Assembly (NCBI GenBank): GCA_900642245.1
Contig: CAAAJI010000788.1
Span: forward strand, 1-21,410
Reading direction: 5' to 3'
DNA: 21,410 nucleotides
DNA from: Fragilaria radians
Taxonomy: Eukaryota > Bacillariophyta > Fragilariophyceae > Fragilariales > Fragilariaceae
Shown here: in pieces, positions 1-7,865 of the stretch
Layout of the letters: each line of letters starts with the position of its first letter
Position numbering within the stretch: position 1 is the stretch's first letter
Translations under genes and position numbers: made by a program
Notes under the pieces: model-generated
The model's database searches: none
The model's input: the letters and a program-made list of their open reading frames with translations, nothing else
Told to the model about the DNA's origin: nothing

Positions 1-824
1 GCGCCGCGCGCTTCGGCGCATCGCCAAAGCGCCACGATTGTCCGTAAAATCCCATCGCGGACTGATCGAGCAAGGCGAGGTCAGTCGCCGGTTTCGCCGT
101 CGCCGTGTTGCGACCAGCCTGGCGGACCTGCCCGCTCGTTCGCGGCACGGCGGGGACTGCACGCGGGGACGCTTTGACGGCTGCCACCCGAACGACCGGC
201 GATCGCTCCGCCGCCGGCTTGGCCGCCACCGGCTTCGCCTTCACAATCCGCACCGGCTCGGCCTTCGCTGGCGGCGCTGCCGGGTCGCGCCGCTCGGCTC
301 TTTCAATCGTCTCGATGATCTGTTGCTCGGTCATCAGGTCATCGACCGGGGGTTCTGCCGGCGCCACAACCAGTTCTTCCACCGGCGGGGCAACCGCAAT
401 CCGCTCCATTTCCTCTATCAGTGCCGGGTTCGCCACCGGGGCAGGGCGCGCTTCGCTCACTTGCGGGCGCTCGGCTGGCTCGGCCACCAGTCCCGGCATC
501 AGTGCCCATGCAGCGACAGCAGCAAGGCCGACCGCCCCCGGCACCAACCACGCCGGCGCCCAATCGGCGCGGTCGCAGCGCCGCGGCCGCCTGCGCCGAC
601 TCCCGCTCGCGTTCGCGCCGCCGGTCCCAGTCGTAATGATTGCGCTGGTCGAAATCGGCCAGCACCTTGAAGGCCGCGATCACTGCCTGCGCCCGCTCGA
701 CCGCCGCCGGATCGTTGTTCCGGTCGGGATGATATTCCCGCATCAGCGTCAGGAATGCGGAGCGAATGGTGGCCGAATCGGCGGTCGGCGGCACGCCCAA
801 CGTGGCATAATGGTCGGGCGTCAT
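1..824 (-). CDS. J-domain (DnaJ-like) membrane protein, partial, probable frameshift
   Basis: The N-terminal 65 or so residues, read leftward from the ATG at 824, form a J-domain with the diagnostic HPD tripeptide in REYHPDRNND, which stimulates the ATPase of a DnaK-type chaperone. The J-domain frame continues through an Arg/Glu-rich stretch and then turns into Cys/Gly-rich, low-complexity sequence that stops at 339. The neighbouring leftward frame, entered near 571, encodes something far more protein-like: a hydrophobic segment (AWLVPGAVGLAAVAAWAL), then a Pro/Ala/Val-rich periplasm-like linker, open to the window edge and ending FYGQSWRFGD. One extra base (or two missing) around 566-573 would join the two. 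I therefore read one gene, J-domain plus membrane anchor plus long tail, truncated by the edge. The start lies 4 nt after the phhB stop, so the two are probably co-transcribed. Client and function are unknown. Confidence 0.7.
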
Positions 825-828
825 CGAC

Positions 829-1113
829 TTACCCGCCCGGAAGCCGATCAGCGAAAGACCGGTCGCCAAAGAGCCGGTCGATCTCGTTCGCAAGCGCGAC
901 GTCGCGCGCGGTAATCCCGCCCTGGTCGTGGCTGGTCAGCCGGAAATCCACCCGGTTCCAGACACTGGTGAACTCGGGATGGTGATCGACCTTTTCCGAG
1001 TGCATCGCGACCCGTGTCAGGAAAGCAAAGGCCCGCGAAAAATCGGCAAAGCGGAAGCTCCGCTCGAGCGCCGCGCCGTCCGCGCTCGCCGTCCATCCTT
1101 CGGGAATCGTCAT
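829..1113 (-). CDS. phhB: 4a-hydroxytetrahydrobiopterin dehydratase (pterin-4a-carbinolamine dehydratase)
   Basis: This 94-residue cytoplasmic protein belongs to the PCD/DCoH family, which dehydrates the 4a-hydroxytetrahydropterin made by phenylalanine hydroxylase so that the cofactor can be recycled. The hallmark is clear: EKVDHHPEFTSVWNRVD carries the His-His-Pro active-site motif, followed by RLTSHDQGGIT, typical of the family. The length matches the usual 90-115 residues, with a short N-terminus. A GGAGG lies directly upstream of the ATG, closer than the usual spacing, so the exact start is slightly uncertain. It diverges from hpd, the enzyme two steps downstream of phenylalanine hydroxylase, which supports a role in Phe to Tyr to homogentisate catabolism. 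No phenylalanine hydroxylase gene is in the window. The J-domain gene follows 4 nt after its stop. Confidence 0.93.
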   Translation of the reverse strand: MTIPEGWTASADGAALERSFRFADFSRAFAFLTRVAMHSEKVDHHPEFTSVWNRVDFRLTSHDQGGITARDVALANEIDRLFGDRSFADRLPGG

Positions 1114-1234
1114 TCCTCCCTATAACCGTCCTGCCTCCGTGGCGAAACCCGAAGGGGTCGATCATCAAGCCCAAAACCTTGAAAACCACGCCCTACCGGC
1201 GCAAGTGGACTGCAACGCCCAAGGAGAGCTTTCC
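1114..1234. promoter_or_regulatory. Divergent phhB / hpd promoter region
   Basis: These 121 bases separate the divergent starts of phhB and hpd, so promoters for both must lie here. A good Shine-Dalgarno (AAGGAGAG, about 1221-1228) precedes the hpd ATG. I could not pick out a convincing -35/-10 pair or a symmetric operator by eye. Confidence 0.5.
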
Positions 1235-2371
1235 ATGTCCACCACCGCCCCCGCCCCGACGGGCGCCGACACGCTGACCGAGACCAAGGTGCTCGGCCCG
1301 CTCGGCCTCGAAAATCCGATGGGCACCGACGGCTTCGAATTCGTCGAATATGCGGCGCCCGATGCGCAGCATTTGCGCGACCTGTTCACCCGCATGGGCT
1401 TCCCGGCGGTCGCCCGGCACAAGCGCAAGGACGTCACGCTCCACCGTCAGGGCGACATCAATTTCATCATCAATGCAGAGCCCGACAGTTTCGAGGCCGA
1501 GTTTGCCGCCGCCCATGGCCCGTGCGCCTGCGCCATGGCGTTCCGGGTGACCGACGCGGCCGCCGCGCACCGCCGCGCGATCGGTCTCGGCGCGACCGAT
1601 GTCGTGACCGACATCAGCGAGGGCGAACTGGCCATTCCGTGCATCGAGGGGATCGGCGGCTCGCGGCTCTATTTCGTCGATCAATATGGCGGCCCGAGCG
1701 GCAATGGCGGGTCGATCTACGACCGCGACTTCGACTTCGAGCCCGGTTGGCAGGACAAGATGCAGGAATCGGCCTCGCACCTGACCTACCTCGACCATCT
1801 CACCCACAATGTGAATCGCGGGCGGATGTCGCATTGGGCCGATTTCTACGAGAAGCTCTTCAACTTCCGCGAAATTCGCTACTTCGACATCGAGGGCAAG
1901 GTCAGCGGTCTGTTCTCCAAGGCGATGACCAGTCCGTGCGGCAAGATCCGCATCCCGCTCAACGAGAGCCAGGACGACAAGAGCCAGATCGAGGAATTTT
2001 TGCGCGAGTATAAGGGCGAGGGGATCCAGCATATCGCACTTGGCAGCGACGACATCTACGCAGCAGTCGACATCCTCGGCGGCCGCGGCATCCCGTTCCA
2101 GAACACTCCCGACACTTATTACGAGCTGCTCGACGCCCGTATCGCAGGACATACCGAGTCGATCCCCGAACTCGAAAAGCGCGGCATCCTGATGGACGGC
2201 GCTCCGACCGAGGGGCAGGGCCTGCTGCTGCAGATCTTCACCCAAAACGTGATCGGCCCGATCTTCTTCGAAATCATCCAGCGCAAGGGCAATGAAGGCT
2301 TCGGCGAAGGCAATTTCAAAGCCTTGTTCGAAAGCATCGAACTCGACCAGATCCGCCGTGGTGTGATCTGA
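1235..2371 (+). CDS. hpd: 4-hydroxyphenylpyruvate dioxygenase
   Basis: This 378-residue non-haem Fe(II) dioxygenase of the vicinal-oxygen-chelate fold converts 4-hydroxyphenylpyruvate to homogentisate in tyrosine catabolism. The three expected iron ligands are visible with normal spacing: H188 in YLDHLTHNV, H266 in GIQHIAL and E346 in GPIFFEIIQR. The N-terminal VOC half spans roughly residues 30-160 and the catalytic C-terminal half 180-360. The chosen ATG at 1235 is preceded by AAGGAGAG; the open frame extends further upstream, but without comparable support. The thiolase gene starts 7 nt after the stop, which suggests an operon. The phhB partner gene diverges upstream. Confidence 0.97.
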   Translation: MSTTAPAPTGADTLTETKVLGPLGLENPMGTDGFEFVEYAAPDAQHLRDLFTRMGFPAVARHKRKDVTLHRQGDINFIINAEPDSFEAEFAAAHGPCACAMAFRVTDAAAAHRRAIGLGATDVVTDISEGELAIPCIEGIGGSRLYFVDQYGGPSGNGGSIYDRDFDFEPGWQDKMQESASHLTYLDHLTHNVNRGRMSHWADFYEKLFNFREIRYFDIEGKVSGLFSKAMTSPCGKIRIPLNESQDDKSQIEEFLREYKGEGIQHIALGSDDIYAAVDILGGRGIPFQNTPDTYYELLDARIAGHTESIPELEKRGILMDGAPTEGQGLLLQIFTQNVIGPIFFEIIQRKGNEGFGEGNFKALFESIELDQIRRGVI

Positions 2372-2378
2372 CCTTTCG

Positions 2379-3580
2379 ATGACCGAAGCCTATATCTGCG
2401 ACGCAATCCGCACCCCGATCGGCCGCTATGGCGGCGCGCTCAGCAGCATCCGTGCCGACGATCTTGCCGCAATCCCGATCCGCGCCCTGATTGCGCGCAA
2501 TCCCGGGGTCGACTGGGGGGCGCTCGACGATGTCATCCTTGGCTGCGCCAACCAGGCCGGCGAGGATAACCGCAACCTTGCGCGCATGGCTGGGCTCCTT
2601 GCGGGACTCCCCGACAGCAGCGGCGGGGTGACCCTCAACCGCCTGTGCGGATCGGGCCTCGACGCGGTGTCGATGGCCGCGCGTGCCATCCGTGGCGGCG
2701 ATTCCGACCTGATCATCGCCGGGGGCAGCGAGAGCATGAGCCGCGCGCCGTTCGTACTGCCCAAGGCGACCTCGGCGTTCGACCGCAATGCGGAGATTTA
2801 CGACACCACCATCGGCTGGCGTTTCGTCAACCCGAAGTTGCGCGATCAATATGGCGACGACACCATGCCGAGCACGGCCGAAAACGTCGCCGACGAATTC
2901 GATATCAGCCGCGACGACCAGGACGCCTTCGCCCACCGAAGCCAGGAAAAGACCGCCGCCGCCCAGGCCAGTGGCCGGCTCGCCGCTGAAATCGCCCCGA
3001 TCGAACTCCCCCAGCGCAAGGGCGATCCCCTGATCGTCGACCGCGACGAACATCCGCGCCTGACCGGCCTCGACAAGCTCGCCGCCTTGAAGCCGATCGT
3101 CCGCAAGGACGGCACGGTCACCGCCGGCAATGCCTCCGGCGTCAAGACGGCGCGGCGGCGCTGATCATCGCCTCGGAAGAAGCCGCCAAACGCCATGGCC
3201 TGACCCCGCGCGCCCGCATCCTCGGCACGGCCGTTGCCGGCGTGCCGCCGCGGATCATGGGGATCGGCCCGGCGCCCGCGACCGAGAAATTGCTCGCCCG
3301 GCTCGGCCTTTCCTTGTCAGACCTGGATGTGATCGAATTGAACGAGGCGTTCGCCGCCCAGGCCCTGGCGGTGACCCGCAAGCTCGGCCTCGACGATCTC
3401 GACACCCGCGTGAACCCAAATGGCGGGGCGATCGCGCTTGGCCATCCGCTCGGCATGTCGGGCGCCCGCCTCGCGCTGACCGCGACCGAGCAATTGCAAC
3501 GCGGCGGGGGCAAGTTCGCGCTCTGCACGATGTGCATCGGCGTCGGGCAGGGCATTGCGATGGTAATCGAACGCGTGTGA
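2379..3580 (+). pseudogene. 3-oxoadipyl-CoA / acetyl-CoA C-acyltransferase (PcaF/PaaJ type), frameshifted
   Basis: This is a thiolase of the beta-ketoadipyl-CoA class, which cleaves 3-oxoadipyl-CoA to succinyl-CoA and acetyl-CoA at the end of phenylacetate or protocatechuate breakdown. The first frame (2379-3164) holds the nucleophile C90 in LNRLCGSGLDAV and the family-specific IYDTTIGWRFVNP. It runs to GNASGV and then meets a premature stop at 3162-3164. The rest continues in the next frame to 3580 and carries ELNEAFAAQ, the catalytic His in ALGHPLG and the second Cys in CTMCIGVGQG. One missing base between 3145 and 3146, in a codon normally Asn of GVNDGA, accounts for the break. With it restored the gene would be about 400 codons, the normal family length, with both halves intact. 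That suggests a very recent mutation or a sequencing/assembly error. It sits between hpd and paaD. Confidence 0.93.
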
Positions 3581-4008
3581 AGGAAATCTGGGCAGTTTTG
3601 GATACGGTGATGGACCCGGAGATCCCGGTCATCTCGATCACCGACCTCGGCATCGTCCGCGCGGTCGACGAGCGCCATGTCCTGATCACCCCGACTTATT
3701 CGGGCTGCCCCGCAAGCCACGCGATCGAGCAATTGATCCGCAATGCACTGGACTCAAACGGTTTTCGCGACGTCGCCATCGAAACCACTCTCTCCCCCGC
3801 CTGGACCACCGACTGGATGACCGAATCCGGCAAAGCCGCATTATCCGCCTACGGGATCGCCCCGCCATCCGATGCTCGCAGTGTGACCTGCCCCCAGTGC
3901 GGCGCATCGGACACCGAAGAAGTAAGCCGCTTCGGCTCGACCCCCTGCAAGTCGCAATGGCGCTGCAAGTCCTGCCTCGAACCATTCGACCGGTTCAAAT
4001 GTCACTGA
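3577..4008 (+). CDS. paaD: PaaD-like phenylacetate-CoA oxygenase assembly protein (MIP18 domain plus zinc ribbon)
   Basis: This protein of about 143 residues starts with the GTG at 3577, which overlaps the thiolase stop as GTGA. The start agrees with the family, which begins shortly before EIWAVLD. The N-terminal MIP18/DUF59 domain shows DPEIPVISITDLGIV and TPTYSGCPA. PAWTTDWMT follows, and then a Cys-rich C-terminus (CPQCG, STPCKSQWRC, KSCLEPFDRFKC) that looks like a zinc ribbon. This architecture is specific to PaaD, the fifth gene of the PaaABCDE phenylacetyl-CoA epoxidase cluster, thought to aid iron or Fe-S cofactor assembly. The catalytic subunits PaaA, B, C and E are not in the window. 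The thiolase neighbour fits the same pathway. The 3' end overlaps aroC tail-to-tail by 7 nt. Confidence 0.92.
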   Translation: MKEIWAVLDTVMDPEIPVISITDLGIVRAVDERHVLITPTYSGCPASHAIEQLIRNALDSNGFRDVAIETTLSPAWTTDWMTESGKAALSAYGIAPPSDARSVTCPQCGASDTEEVSRFGSTPCKSQWRCKSCLEPFDRFKCH

Positions 4009-4922
4009 CCGCCACATTGCCCGCGGTGAAGCAATTTGTGATCGGCCAGCACTAGCGCCACCATCGCCTCGACCACCGGCGCTCCGCGGATCCCGACGCA
4101 GGGATCATGCCGCCCGCCAATGCCGATGCTCGACGTCGGCTTGAACGCTACCCGCACCACGATCGGCCGACCCGTCGAAATCCCGCCATCGATCCCGCTG
4201 GCGAGCATGGCGTCGCGGTTCTCGCTTCCCCTCAATCGCGCCGCGCCGAAGCCCTCGCCGATCTCGACTCCCTTGACCGCGTTGATCCCCATGCACGCAG
4301 CGGCCAGTTCGGCATCGAGCTTGGCGTAGACCGGCGCTCCCCAACCAGCCGGGCAGCCGGTCGTAACGCATTCAACGATCGTCCCCAGACTGTCGCCCTC
4401 GGCTTTCGCGGCATCGAGCATCGCCGCCCATTGCGCCTCGTCGCCCTCGCCTCCGATCTCAATTACGCGTGCCGTGATCTGGACGTCCGGGATCACCAGC
4501 CGCGCCACCGACCCGCCCGCGACGCGCATCGCCGTCTCCCGCGCCGAAGCGCGGCCACCGCCACGTGGATCGCGCACGCCATACTTTGCTTCGTAGGTAA
4601 AGTCGGCGTGTCCTGCCCGGTGCGGGGCGTTGTCAGGATAGTCCTCGCTTCGTGCATCGACATTGTCGATCATCATCGCGATCGGCGTGCCGGTCGTCCG
4701 GCCCTGATAAACTCCGGACAGGATCCGCACCCGGTCTGGCTCTTGCCTTGGCGACACCTGCGTCGATGTGCCGGGCCGCCGCAGGTCCAGCCAGCGTTGT
4801 ACCCACGCCTCGTCCAGTTCGATCTCCGGCGGGCAGCCATCAACGACGCAGCCGATGGCCGGTCCGTGACTTTCGCCCCATGTCGTCAGCCGGAACATCC
4901 GCCCGAAGCTGTTGACGCTCAT
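4002..4922 (-). CDS. aroC: Chorismate synthase, compact form
   Basis: AroC converts 5-enolpyruvylshikimate-3-phosphate to chorismate using reduced FMN, the last step of the shikimate pathway. Family signatures are present: FGRMFRLTTWGESHG with active-site H19, GGGRASARETAMRVAGG, MGINAVKGVEIG and GRHDPCVGIRGAPVVEAM. At 306 residues it is about 50 shorter than the usual 350-365. The loss is spread over three places where the reading frame stays intact: after VIEIGG (no NPFFCPD-type loop), before GGISTG (the usual Asn-x-Ala-Gly-Gly loop is shortened) and between KPTSSI and GRHDPC. The start overlaps the aroA stop (ATGA), so the genes are translationally coupled. It is probably functional, but its compactness is notable. 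Confidence 0.93.
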   Translation of the reverse strand: MSVNSFGRMFRLTTWGESHGPAIGCVVDGCPPEIELDEAWVQRWLDLRRPGTSTQVSPRQEPDRVRILSGVYQGRTTGTPIAMMIDNVDARSEDYPDNAPHRAGHADFTYEAKYGVRDPRGGGRASARETAMRVAGGSVARLVIPDVQITARVIEIGGEGDEAQWAAMLDAAKAEGDSLGTIVECVTTGCPAGWGAPVYAKLDAELAAACMGINAVKGVEIGEGFGAARLRGSENRDAMLASGIDGGISTGRPIVVRVAFKPTSSIGIGGRHDPCVGIRGAPVVEAMVALVLADHKLLHRGQCGGQ

Positions 4923-6220
4923 CCGATGTCCGCCCCGAGCGAGCGCATCGACTGGACGAAATCGGGGAAGCTGGTCGCGATCATGGTCCCGTCGTCTACC
5001 GTCACCGGGCCATCCGCCGCCAGCCCCAGCGTCAGGAAGGCCATGGCGATCCGATGGTCGCCGCGCGCAAGCACCCTCCCGCGTCTCACTCTCTCCCGCC
5101 CGAAAATCCGCAGGCCATTGCCATCGGGCAAAGCGGTCACCCCGCAGGCCACCAGTCCAGCAAGGATTGCGCCGAGCCGATCGCTCTCCTTGACCCTGAG
5201 TTCGGCCAGCCCCTCGATCAACGTCTCGCCATCGGCCAGCGCCGCTGCCACCGCCAGCGCCGGGATCTCGTCGATCATTGCCGGAATACGATCGGCAGCG
5301 ATTGTGATCCCACGCAACAGCCCGTGCCCCACAGTGACATCGGCGATGATCTCGCCGGACTGGACCCGCTCGTTAGAGAGTTCGACTACGGCACCCATCT
5401 CCTCAAGCGCTTCGTAGAGTCCGGTTCGAAGCGGGTTCACCAGCATTCCCTCGACCGTGACGGCCGACCCGTGGATTATCGCCGCAGCTGTGAGCGAGAA
5501 GGCTGCCGCCGACGGATCCGCGCCAATGGCAATATTGCAGCTCTTCAGACGACGCTCGCCGCCAAGCTCCACTCCGCCGTCGATCGCCGCGACCGGGCAG
5601 CCAAATTGCCCGAGCATGATTTCGCTATGATCGCGGCTCGGCATGGGCTCCAGGACCCGCACCGGCGAACTGCCGCCGAGGCCCGCAAGCAGGTTCGCGG
5701 ATTTAACCTGCGCGGACGCCGGGACGTTCAAAAATTCGATCCCACCGAGCGCCGCGCCATGCACCGTGGCCGGCAGAGTGTCACCGCCTTCGATCCGCGC
5801 GCCCATGCGCTGCAACGGCGCCACTACGCGCCGCATGGGGCGGGTCAGCAAGGAAGCATCGCCGGTGAACGTGGCGCTGACCCCCTCCATTCCAGCCACC
5901 GCGCCAATCAGCAGCCGGGCGGTGGTACCGCTATTCCCGCAGTCGATCGGTGCGGCGGGCGATCGCCATGTCCCGCCTTCGACCTGCCAGCTTCCATCGC
6001 TTAGGCGTTCAATCTTGATCCCGAAGGCCTCGAGCGCGGTGATCGTGCGCATCACGTCCTGGGCTTCGTTCAGTCCCGCAATCCCGCTCTCACCATCGGC
6101 CATTGCGGCAAGGATCAGGGCCCGGTGAGAACAGCTCTTGTCACCCGGGACCGTTGCCTTGCCCGTGAGAATGTGACCGGGGCGAGCAGATAAACTGGCG
6201 TTCGGGGAAGCGGCGTTCAT
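4919..6220 (-). CDS. aroA: 3-phosphoshikimate 1-carboxyvinyltransferase (EPSP synthase), class II-like
   Basis: This 433-residue enzyme transfers the enolpyruvyl group of phosphoenolpyruvate to shikimate-3-phosphate, one step before AroC. The two inverse alpha/beta domains are marked by VPGDKSCSHRA (about 24-34), GNSGTTARLL (95-104), GDASLLTRPMRRV, SAQVKSANLLAGL, IPAMIDEIPALAVAAA, LRVKESDRL and ATSFPDF near the C-terminus. The motif pattern is that of the class II (CP4-like) group rather than the E. coli group. At the residue that is Ala100 in the CP4 enzyme this protein has Gly98, as in ordinary glyphosate-sensitive enzymes. aroC follows with a 4-nt overlap, and zwf diverges 73 bp upstream. 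Confidence 0.97.
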   Translation of the reverse strand: MNAASPNASLSARPGHILTGKATVPGDKSCSHRALILAAMADGESGIAGLNEAQDVMRTITALEAFGIKIERLSDGSWQVEGGTWRSPAAPIDCGNSGTTARLLIGAVAGMEGVSATFTGDASLLTRPMRRVVAPLQRMGARIEGGDTLPATVHGAALGGIEFLNVPASAQVKSANLLAGLGGSSPVRVLEPMPSRDHSEIMLGQFGCPVAAIDGGVELGGERRLKSCNIAIGADPSAAAFSLTAAAIIHGSAVTVEGMLVNPLRTGLYEALEEMGAVVELSNERVQSGEIIADVTVGHGLLRGITIAADRIPAMIDEIPALAVAAALADGETLIEGLAELRVKESDRLGAILAGLVACGVTALPDGNGLRIFGRERVRRGRVLARGDHRIAMAFLTLGLAADGPVTVDDGTMIATSFPDFVQSMRSLGADIG

Positions 6221-6293
6221 GGGTCCCCTTATCCGAAGTCCTGGCCAAGCGAAATTCGCTGCCTTTTCGCGCCGTGCTTGTTACATCGCTCGC
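6221..6293. promoter_or_regulatory. Divergent aroA / zwf promoter region with 13-bp palindrome
   Basis: Only 73 bases separate the aroA and zwf starts. A perfect inverted repeat, AGCGAA-A-TTCGCT, lies at 6248-6260 and could be an operator or simply a small hairpin. No strong -35/-10 pair is obvious. Confidence 0.4.
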
Positions 6294-7751
6294 ATGGCTG
6301 ACAAATCCACCGCCTTCCTGATGTTCGGTGCAACCGGCGATCTCGCCCGCCGGATGCTCCTTCCTTCGCTTTACGGGCTCGACTCCGATGGGTTGCTGCC
6401 GGCCGACCTGAACATCGTCGGGACCGCTCGTTCGGATCTCGACGCAGAGGGCTTCCGGACGCTCGCGCGGCAGGCCTTGGAGGATTATCTTCTGGACGGG
6501 TTTCTCGATGAAGAGGTCGCGGCCAGGTTTCTCGGCCGGCTCGACTATGTGACGCTCGACATCAACGACGAGGAAAGCTTTGCACGGCTCGTCAAGGCGG
6601 TGGGCGACGACGAACCTCGACTTGCGATCTTCTTGTCGACCGCGCCCAGCCTGTTCGAGCCGGTCATTGCCGGCCTTGCCTCGGTCGGCCTCGCATCGGA
6701 CAACGTCAGGCTCGCGCTTGAGAAGCCGCTGGGCTCCGACCTCGCCTCGAGCCGCGAGATCAACGATGCCGTCGCGTCGCGATTTTCCGAGGACCGCATT
6801 TTCCGGGTCGATCATTACCTCGGCAAGGAACCGGTGCAAAATCTGCTGGCATTGCGGTTTGCCAATTCGATGTTCGAGCCGCTGTGGAACAACGCGCATA
6901 TTGATCATGTCCAGATCACGGTGGCGGAGACCGTCGGGCTGGAGGGGCGGGTCGATTATTACGAGGGCGCCGGCGCACTTCGCGACATGGTGCAGAACCA
7001 CATGCTGCAGCTGCTAGCGCTGGTCGCAATGGAGCCGCCAACCGCCTTTGCGGCAACCGCGGTCCGCGACGAGAAGGTCAAGGTGCTGCGCGCGCTTCAC
7101 CCAATCACCGCCGACACCGTCGTGGCGGACAGCGTCACGGGCCAATATGGCGCCGGGGTGATCGATGGAGAGGCGGTCCCTGGTTATGGCGGCGAACTGG
7201 GGCGCGACAGCGCAACGGAGACTTTCGTCGCCCTTCGCGCCGAGATCGACAATTGGCGCTGGAAGGGCGTGCCATTCTATCTGCGGACGGGCAAACGCCT
7301 GGCGGCGCGGCACAGCGAGATATTCATTCAGTTCAAAAGCGTGCCTTTCTCGATCTTCGCGGCAAGCGGGGCCAAGACCCTGCCCAACAAATTGATCATT
7401 TCCCTGCAACCGGAGGAAACGATCGGCCTGGCGATGATGGCCAAGACGCCCGGGCTGGACCGGAACGGGATCCGGCTTCGCGAAATCCCGCTCGACCTCG
7501 GCCGTGACGATGCCTTCGCCGATCACCGCCGCCGAATTGCGTATGAACGGCTGCTGCTCGACCTGATCGAGGGCAACCAGACCCTGTTCGTCCGGCGCGA
7601 CGAGGTAGAAGCGCAATGGGCATGGATCGACGGAATCCGCTCCGCGCTCGCGGCTGCGGAAATCACTCCGGAGAGCTACGCCGCTGGAACACACGGTCCC
7701 CGAGCATCGAACGATTTCGCCAAACGCCACGGCTTCGGCTGGCATAACTGA
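6294..7751 (+). CDS. zwf: Glucose-6-phosphate 1-dehydrogenase
   Basis: This 485-residue cytoplasmic enzyme oxidises glucose-6-phosphate to 6-phosphogluconolactone with NAD(P)+, feeding the Entner-Doudoroff and pentose phosphate routes. The N-terminal Rossmann motif GATGDLARR (residues 12-20) and the substrate-binding RVDHYLGKE (H174) are intact. The expected catalytic-base histidine is H236 in RDMVQNHMLQ. The C-terminal half has the usual GVPFYLRTGKRL and YERLLLDLIEGNQTLF. The ATG at 6294 gives the usual family N-terminus; an upstream in-frame ATG at 6219 would overlap aroA and add 25 non-conserved residues. The common partners pgl and edd do not follow. Confidence 0.97.
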   Translation: MADKSTAFLMFGATGDLARRMLLPSLYGLDSDGLLPADLNIVGTARSDLDAEGFRTLARQALEDYLLDGFLDEEVAARFLGRLDYVTLDINDEESFARLVKAVGDDEPRLAIFLSTAPSLFEPVIAGLASVGLASDNVRLALEKPLGSDLASSREINDAVASRFSEDRIFRVDHYLGKEPVQNLLALRFANSMFEPLWNNAHIDHVQITVAETVGLEGRVDYYEGAGALRDMVQNHMLQLLALVAMEPPTAFAATAVRDEKVKVLRALHPITADTVVADSVTGQYGAGVIDGEAVPGYGGELGRDSATETFVALRAEIDNWRWKGVPFYLRTGKRLAARHSEIFIQFKSVPFSIFAASGAKTLPNKLIISLQPEETIGLAMMAKTPGLDRNGIRLREIPLDLGRDDAFADHRRRIAYERLLLDLIEGNQTLFVRRDEVEAQWAWIDGIRSALAAAEITPESYAAGTHGPRASNDFAKRHGFGWHN

Positions 7752-7809
7752 TCGGACTGAGATCGAGGCCAGGTGGGGGCTGGCGCACGTCGAACGCCCC
7801 ATAATGCTT

Positions 7810-7834
7810 GGAACGGTTCATGCTGGAAACCGTT
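7810..7834 (+). promoter_or_regulatory. Candidate EcfG (general stress sigma factor) promoter
   Basis: GGAAC at 7810-7814, a 16-nt spacer and CGTT at 7831-7834 match the alphaproteobacterial EcfG consensus GGAAC-N16/17-CGTT exactly. It sits 31 bp before the ATG of a general-stress-type protein. A perfect 7-bp dyad, AACGGTT-N9-AACCGTT (7812-7834), overlaps both promoter elements. Confidence 0.8.
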
Positions 7835-7865
7835 GGCTTTTCGTCGCTTACAATAGGAGAGTTTT

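Noticed and set aside
38..914. Plus-strand frames at the left edge
   Set aside because: They are antisense to the J-domain gene and phhB and are composed mainly of Arg, His and Ala without motifs.
1193..2245. 350-codon minus-strand frame inside hpd
   Set aside because: It is antisense to an intact dioxygenase with all iron ligands; it contains no recognisable motif.
4107..5417. Long plus-strand open frame (436 codons) across aroC and aroA
   Set aside because: It is Arg/Ser/Pro-rich with no family-like sequence and lies antisense to two well-supported enzymes; it is a high-GC shadow.
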